A stretch of DNA of 64,000 bases. Origin: Ursus arctos (Eukaryota; Chordata; Mammalia; Carnivora; Ursidae). A program made the position numbers and the translations under genes. Each line of letters opens with the position of its first letter. Positions within the stretch are counted from its first letter, which is position 1. This document shows, one piece after another, positions 58,666 to 64,000 of the stretch. The notes under the pieces were generated by a model. It worked only from the letters and a program-made list of their open reading frames with translations. It was not told where the DNA came from and made no database searches. Where the stretch lies: contig NW_026622985.1 of the NCBI RefSeq assembly GCF_023065955.2, positions 76,249,931-76,313,930 on the forward strand, in the 5' to 3' direction.

Positions 58666-59554
58666 AGTATTTGGCAGACATTTTTTGAAAAATGAATGAA
58701 TTGAGCCTGTATTTATTGCCAGTGATATAATTAAAATTTCCAAGCAAAAATTTAAATTAAAAAAAACTTCTATCTGCCACCATGTGCTTAAGAGTTTCCC
58801 AGTGTTAGATTTTTTCCTGTGGAGATTAGTGGGGGATATTAAGAAATGTGTTTTTTTTATATTTATGAAATGTGTTAATACTTAGAAGATCTGCACAGTG
58901 AGCCAATATTTTTCAAATGGCCAATGAATGAGGTTACAAAGTCATGCACACATGGATAAAAGATTCATTTAAAAAGCAAAAGAAGCCATTGGATTTAAAA
59001 GTAATAGAGTAAGAAAAGTTTATTGACAGAGTATAAGTAAAAAGTTGGTTAAAAGATATGGCTTCAAATCCACATTGCAATTAATCTTTAAGAAACTACC
59101 ACTTAATGAGTTTTGGTTTAGTTTTAAAGAGGAATTATCTGAAAAGGCAATTAATGTACTTCTCTTTCCAATTTCATGTCTGTCTATGGCTGGATTTCTT
59201 TTTTATACTTCGAGCAAAACAGCATATTATAATGGGTTGGCTGCAGACCAGATGTAAGAATCTAACTGCCATCTAATAAGCCATGCATTAATGAGATTAA
59301 AAAGTAAAACAACACAGTTCTTCCCAAAAGTAATTTTATTCTTGGAAAATAGTTATTTTCCATTAAAAGTATGTTATTTATGTTAATATGTAATGAGTTT
59401 AATAGTATTAGTTTAATTAAAATAAAAAAATTAATTTTCTCAGTTTAATTTCTAATATAGTAAATATTGATAGCTGTAACAAACCTAAACAAAAGTTCTT
59501 TGAGATACTCAGTAATTTGTAAGAGGATAAAGAGACCTTAAAACTAAAAAGCTT
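58666..59554. other. Unassigned sequence
   Basis: Nothing recognised. Confidence 0.4.
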
Positions 59555-59802
59555 AAGAATTGCTGCTCTAGGGGCAACTGGGTGGCGCAAGTGGTTAAAC
59601 ACCCAACTTCTGGTTTCGGCTCAGGTCATCATCTCAGGGTCATGAGATCAAGACCCGCGTTGGGCTCTATACTTAGTGTAGTCTCCTTGAGATTCTCTCT
59701 CCCTCTCCCTGCCCCACTGGCTTGTGCGCATGTTCTCTCTCTCTCACTCTCTCTCAAATAAATAAATCTTAAAAAAAAAAAAAAAAAAGAATTCCTGCTC
59801 TA
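59555..59802 (+). mobile_element. Can-SINE with target-site duplication
   Basis: Body 59571-59786: GGGGCAACTGGGTGGCGCAA head, CT-rich body with (CT)n, AAATAAATAAATCTT and a long A-tail. Duplication AAGAATTGCTGCTCTA / AAGAATTCCTGCTCTA (59555-59570, 59787-59802) with one mismatch. Confidence 0.96.
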
Positions 59803-60359
59803 AAACTTCCCATCACTTTCTAGAGGGGTAAACTTCACTCCAGGTGTTCTGAGGGGTTTAATACAGAGGTAGGGCATTGGATAAACAGATTATAGAATAT
59901 CTGGAAATATGGAGTTTTTACAAAAGTTTTTAAGTTCAGGTTATAAAAGAAACCCATATGTCTTCACTGATAATAAATAACAAGAACAGAAAAAACTTTC
60001 TCTGCTATTACAGACAGCTGGACATGTGGTTATAAACACCCAGCCTAGGAGCCCAGCAAAAAGATAGAGAAAAGGATCATTACAGGGACATTTCAAATAA
60101 AATTTTGAAAAAAAAATTTTTTTTTGATAGCACGTTAGCAGGAATTGAGAATTGGCTAGATATGGGGAAAAAGATGGATTCCTGGAAAAACCTTTTGCAC
60201 CATTGACAAATAGCTTGTAAGGAGGAAGGAATGTTTTATAATCATGAGTTTCAATTTGGCGGAAATTCTAATTGAAAATGGATAATCACTCAAAAAGTTA
60301 GGAGTAGATAATTAAGTGAGCTACTTGGACTGGTAAATAGACTGGATTGACATAGGCTT
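59803..60359. other. Unassigned sequence
   Basis: Nothing recognised; an A8/T9 junction lies at about 60109-60125. Confidence 0.4.
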
Positions 60360-60500
60360 TATACATATATATATTTATATTTATATATATATAATATAAA
60401 TTATAGGCTTTACATAAATTTATAGACTTTATAAAATTTATATAAATATTATAGGTTTTATATATATAAGATATTTATGTTTACATGAGATATATATGTA
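60360..60500. repeat. AT-rich low-complexity tract
   Basis: Imperfect (TA)n and TTTATA repeats with several local self-complementary words and recurring 'ATAGGCTTTA'/'ATAGACTTTA' phrases. Confidence 0.85.
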
Positions 60501-60814
60501 TAAACTTTGAAAGTTTCATTACAAAACACAAGAAGTATTAAAAATTTACTATTTAATAGTCAGGAGCTGAGATGAAAATGGGCCACATACAATGGTAAAG
60601 CAGAAAACACCTAGCATGATTCTAAAAATAATATCAGATAAGTCGATATAAAACTTTTGGAAATTTTCAGAAAACGTTCTACTATATTTGGACCTTTGGT
60701 ATTTTAGGAGGACAAAAGTATATCTCAAGTTTCTTTATACTGAGAATTGGCATATCGATGAGGCCAGCTGGGTGTTTGCAAAGGTGTGAGGTGACTAACC
60801 TAATCTTTCCGTAA

Positions 60815-60960
60815 ACTAATCTTGACAGTGACAGCTCATCACTTTACTCATATTCTGTTTGTCAAAAGCAAGTCACAAAGTCCACATTTATGCCACAACA
60901 GGGCACAAATACTAGGGATCATTGAGAACCATCTCAGAACCTACCTCCCACAGAGTTCGA
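60815..60960 (+). mobile_element. MaLR (MLT1-like) LTR 3' fragment
   Basis: 'GACAGCTCATCACTTTACTC', 'TGTTTGTCAAAAGCAAGTCA', 'GGGATCATTGAGAACCATCT' and 'CAGAACCTACCTCCCACA' match the 3' part of the same LTR class as at 21815-24236. Confidence 0.6.
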
Positions 60961-60999
60961 TTCTAGGTTCAAAACATCGTTAAGATTTTTCACCTACAT

Positions 61000-61330
61000 T
61001 ATGTTACAAAAAATGACAAAAGACTGAGGAAGGTTTTGAGATTAGAGGAGACTAATGAGACATCACAACTAAAGGCAATATGTGAGCTTGGATTAGATCC
61101 TGCACCAGATGGAAAAAGGTACTATAAGGATATAATTAGGTCAGTTGACAAACTTGGAGTATGGATTGTAGATGAGGTGAACTGTATCGGTATCAAATTT
61201 CCTGAAGTTAGTAACTGTTCCACAGTTATCTTAGAGGATGTCCTTGTTCTTTGGAAATATACACTGAAATATCTAGGGATGAAGAGGCCCAATGTATATA
61301 ATTTTTACTTTTATTTTTCAATATAATACT
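61000..61330 (+). mobile_element. Old L1 (L1M) 3' end
   Basis: 'AGAGGAGACTAATGAGACAT', 'GAGCTTGGATTAGATCCTGC', 'TAGAGGATGTCCTTGTTCTT' and 'TACACTGAAATATCTAGGGA' match a conserved old L1 3' UTR. The 96-codon open frame at 61036-61326 lies entirely inside it, so I reject it as a gene. Confidence 0.75.
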
Positions 61331-61357
61331 ATATGCATATCATATCTACATATGACA

Positions 61358-61429
61358 CAATCCCAGAACACCGGGATCACGCCCCAAGCCGAAGGCAGAC
61401 GCCCAACAACTGAGCCACCCAGGCACCCC
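61358..61429 (-). mobile_element. Can-SINE head fragment without tail
   Basis: Only the tRNA-like head remains: complement reads GGGGTGCCTGGGTGGCTCAG, then AAGCCGAAGGC/GGGATCAC-type segments, ending at about 61358. The body and A-tail are missing. Confidence 0.9.
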
Positions 61430-61929
61430 GGAGGTATAGAAAGTTAAATTAGACATGGATAACAGTCTCAGAAAGATTATAATCAAGTAGTGGACTTAAC
61501 ATACATAAACAGCGAAGATGTACAGTAAAATGTACCAAATGTCATAAAAAAGGATTATGGGATTTCATGAGCATAAGAGTCATCAATTTCTATGAATGAG
61601 GTAAGATTTTATAGAGGTGGGAAAATTTGAGAGGAGATATTTCCATATCAGACATAATTAAGTACATGAATAAAATGTCATTCTCATTTTAAAATCATAA
61701 GAAAAAATGAGGTTGCTGGAAAATAGGAGATAAGTTTGAGAACAGCAAATACTTCACTTTGGATGAAATATTTATTTTGCATGAAAGGCAAAGTTGAGAA
61801 CAGTTTATAGAATTTCTTGGATACCAGTTTAAGTTATTCGAATGGTAGATTTTAGGCAGAGCAAAGCTATTTGAAGTTTTGAGCAGAAGAGGGGCATGGT
61901 CAAGGCTGTGCTTGAGAACTGCAATGTTC
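61430..61929 (-). mobile_element. L2 fragment, reverse
   Basis: 'AGGTAAGATTTTATAGAGGT' and 'TTTTGAGCAGAAGAGGGGCA' then 'TGGTCAAGGCTGTGCTTGAG' resemble the reverse L2 3' and ORF2 region (TTTTGAGCAGAGGAGTGACATGATC-like). Interrupted at about 61930 by a MITE-like element. Confidence 0.55.
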
Positions 61930-62135
61930 AATGCAGAAGCCAGCAGCACATGTAATTACCTAAGTTTAAATTCAAATGAATCAAAATTAAATAAAATGAA
62001 AAATTCAGCTCTTAATTGCATTAACCATACTTCAAATGCTCAACAGTGCTCAATACCTAGTAACTTCTGTATTGGGCAGGAAAGATCTAGAACATTTCCA
62101 TCACCACAGTTTATTCTATTGGACAGAGCTGCTTT
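61930..62135. mobile_element. Old MITE-like repeat, family uncertain
   Basis: 'TAAGTTTAAATTCAAATGAA', 'CAAATGCTCAACAGTGCTCA', 'TAGAACATTTCCATCACCAC' and 'TTCTATTGGACAGAGCTGC' match a widespread old mammalian non-autonomous DNA element that I know by sight but cannot name with confidence. The open frame 61879-62145 lies across it and is a shadow. Confidence 0.55.
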
Positions 62136-62699
62136 GAAAGATTGATCTGGTAGTGCATTACAAATGGTTTGGACAGGGGAGGAAACTAGAAATGGGAAAT
62201 TGATTTTAACAATCAGGTTAGAAGTCCTGAGTAGTTGTAGTAGAGAATAGAATTTAATCTATAAAATGCATAATGTCACCTTGTACTCTTCAGAGTTTTC
62301 TACGCATATTCATGATAAGGATATTTACTATATACTCCAGGAACACCAGGCAGAATTTACATCCTTATATTCCTCAGCAGAAATTTTCTTTGGCACACAT
62401 GAGAGAAGAAAAAAGATGAAATGACTCACCAGATTATTAATAGCTGGAGATCCTAACTTCCATGTGGAAACGGGAAATTCAAGCAGATGGGCTTCCTGAG
62501 ATCATCTCATGTGGGGATTATGGGTAACCACCGTCTGGCTCCCAATTTGGTTTGAATTTCAGGGAGGTCCAAAATCTTTCAGTTGCTCTTTAAACTCTGT
62601 TTATACACAGAAAAATACTATTAAGAATTTACACTCTTGATTTTCTTTTATCTTTTTAGTGTTGTCTTTGAGTTTTTCTGTAATCACTACAATCTAGAA
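62136..62699. other. Unassigned sequence
   Basis: Nothing recognised. Confidence 0.4.
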
Positions 62700-62830
62700 T
62701 GGGGGACTTTCTCATTTAATGTGTAAGGAAACTGAGACCAAAATTAAGTGTTTTGGCAAGATTACACAACTTACTTAGTTGCAAAGCCAAGGCAATAACT
62801 GATGTTTTGGGATTTTCCCCCTGCTCCTTG
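62700..62830 (-). mobile_element. MIR fragment, reverse
   Basis: 'AATGTGTAAGGAAACTGAGA', 'AGATTACACAACTTACTTAG', 'TTGCAAAGCCAAGGCAATAA' follow the reverse MIR middle section. Confidence 0.6.
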
Positions 62831-63059
62831 GTATTTTCAGAGTAACTTAGAACTTTGACTATCCACTAATTTCCTTTTCATATACTCAAGAACTAGCAGT
62901 AATTGTAGCTCTATAATTTAGCTTATGATCTAAATACTGTCAGATTCGATATATACTGTGTTGAGCATTTGCTTGAAATTGGAAGCATGAGGAATTAAAT
63001 CTTGCTCATGGCCAAATGTGTCCACAGAGCAAAAAAGTTTAATGACCCATGTTCTACAC

Positions 63060-63255
63060 AGACATGACTACTCTCTCTCCCACCACTGACTTCCTCAGAG
63101 TTCCCCCATAACACTTTATGGCCCTTACTTGTTTTCCTGCCTCTCGTCCTCCACTAGAATGGGGTCCACATCATCCTTGCTTTTGTTCCCCTGTGCTTAT
63201 CCCAGCTCTCAGCACAGAGAAGCGTTGATAAATTATGTATGAATGATATATGAGT
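63060..63255 (+). mobile_element. L2 3' end
   Basis: 'CCATAACACTTTATGGCCCT', 'CTCCACTAGAATGGGGTCCA', 'TATCCCAGCTCTCAGCACAG' and 'GTTGATAAATTATGTATGAA' match the terminal L2 pattern. Confidence 0.65.
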
Positions 63256-63294
63256 AAAGAGGTAATTTGGAAACGTTTCTTACATCTATGCATA

Positions 63295-63905
63295 TTAATC
63301 TCACTTCTTTTTTTTTTTTTTATTATGTTAGTCACCATATAGTACATCCCCGGTTTCCGATGTAAAGTTCGATGATTCATTAGTTGTGTATAACACCCAG
63401 TGCACCACGCAATACGTGCCCTCCTTACTACCCATCACCAGTCTATCCCATTCCTCCACCCCCCTCCCCTCTGAGGCCCTCAATTTGTTTCTCATAGTCC
63501 ATAGTCTCTCATGTTTCATTCCCCCTTCTGGTTACCCCCCCCTTTCTTTATCCCTTTCTTCCCCTACTGATCTTCCAAGTTCTTATGTTCCATATGATAA
63601 TTGTCTTTCTCTGCTTGACTTATTTCACTTAGCATTATCTCCTCCAGTGCCGTCCATGTAGCAGCAAATGTTCTTTCTGATAACTGAGTAATATTCCATT
63701 GTATATATGGACCACAACTTCTTAATCCAGTCATCTGTTGAAGGGCATCTTGGCTCTTTCCACGATTTAGCTATTGTGGACAATGCTGCTATGAACATTG
63801 GGGTGCATATGGCCCTTCTCTTCACTACGTCTGTATCTTTGGGGTAAACACCCAGTAGTGCAATGGCTGGGTCATAGGGTAGCTCAATTTTTTAATCTCA
63901 CTTCT
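63295..63905 (-). mobile_element. Young 5'-truncated carnivore L1 with perfect target-site duplication
   Basis: Poly-T at 63309-63320 is the A-tail of a reverse-strand L1 whose body runs to 63891 (583 bp). It carries the 3' UTR and the end of ORF2 (63625-63825: MFIAALSTIAKSWKEPRCPS, IKKLWSIYTMEYYSVIRKNI). The 14-bp duplication TTAATCTCACTTCT is identical at 63295-63308 and 63892-63905. Same subfamily as 11696-11915. No RT domain. Confidence 0.97.
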
Positions 63906-64000
63906 GACCTTTTCAAGCACACAGGTTCGTCAGGGGCACAGAGGAAATTCAGACCTCTCTTTCCTCTAGCACACCTCAGCAGCCAATTCAGAACTGCACA
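63906..64000. other. Unassigned sequence at the window end
   Basis: Too short to classify. Confidence 0.3.

Noticed and set aside
61036..61326. A 96-codon open frame with moderately protein-like composition
   Set aside because: It lies entirely within old L1 3' UTR sequence; chance open frame.
1..64000. CRISPR arrays, operons, bacterial-type regulatory sites or a phage-like system
   Set aside because: All dispersed and tandem repeats seen are mammalian transposable elements or microsatellites; there are no regularly spaced direct repeats with unique spacers and no gene clusters.

Overview
This window is non-coding DNA from a placental carnivore. The diagnosis rests on about fifteen Can-SINE copies (tRNA-like head opening with the GCCTGGGTGGC-type motif, CT-rich body, AATAAA/A-rich tail). 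Several copies (29630, 41656) are of the 'GGCACAG...GGTTAAGCGTCTGCCTTCGGCTCAGGGCG' type that I associate with arctoid caniforms such as bears and seals; that finer placement is from memory and inference. Carnivore-type L1 3' ends agree with it. The sequence is AT-rich. No open reading frame looks like an exon of a working gene: the longer ones fall in L1, L2, SINE, Tigger1 or simple repeats, or resemble nothing. The window is best read as intergenic or deep intronic.

Layout. 0-10 kb: mostly unique AT-rich sequence with an (ATT)n array, four Can-SINEs, an old L1 3' end, a 5'-truncated carnivore L1 with target-site duplication (6836-7588) and an L2 3' end. 10-22 kb: three more long SINEs and a short one, two L1 3' ends, a 250-bp polypurine tract, MIRs, a MER5A with 8-bp duplications, and an L1M split by a SINE. 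21.8-24.2 kb: a MaLR-like LTR split by a reverse-strand L1M whose reverse transcriptase is dead. 25-36 kb: an L1M 5' end, a 1.4-kb L2 fragment, a young SINE with a perfect 16-bp duplication, a 77-bp uninterrupted alternating purine/pyrimidine tract, and an LTR fragment. 37.6-38.2 kb: a processed RPL39 pseudogene, itself interrupted by a Can-SINE. 39-44 kb: L1M pieces, a SINE and a MER2 transposon. 44.76-46.77 kb: two arms of about 370 bp in inverted orientation, about 98% identical, around a 1.26-kb spacer. 46-56 kb: MIR and L2 relics, a SINE, and a Tigger1 that lost its catalytic middle. 56-64 kb: SINEs, a 1.5-kb L1M with an internal ATGCC/ATTCC array, an L2 split by a MITE-like element, and a young L1 with a 14-bp duplication at 63295-63905.

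Nothing here works together as a pathway; the content is a layered record of transposition (L2/MIR, then MER/Tigger/L1M/MaLR, then carnivore L1 and Can-SINE). The two features most worth a second look are the near-identical large inverted repeat and the nested RPL39 retrocopy. I saw no convincing evidence of an undescribed gene system. Family names come from recognition by eye, without a database search, so boundaries of old repeats are approximate.
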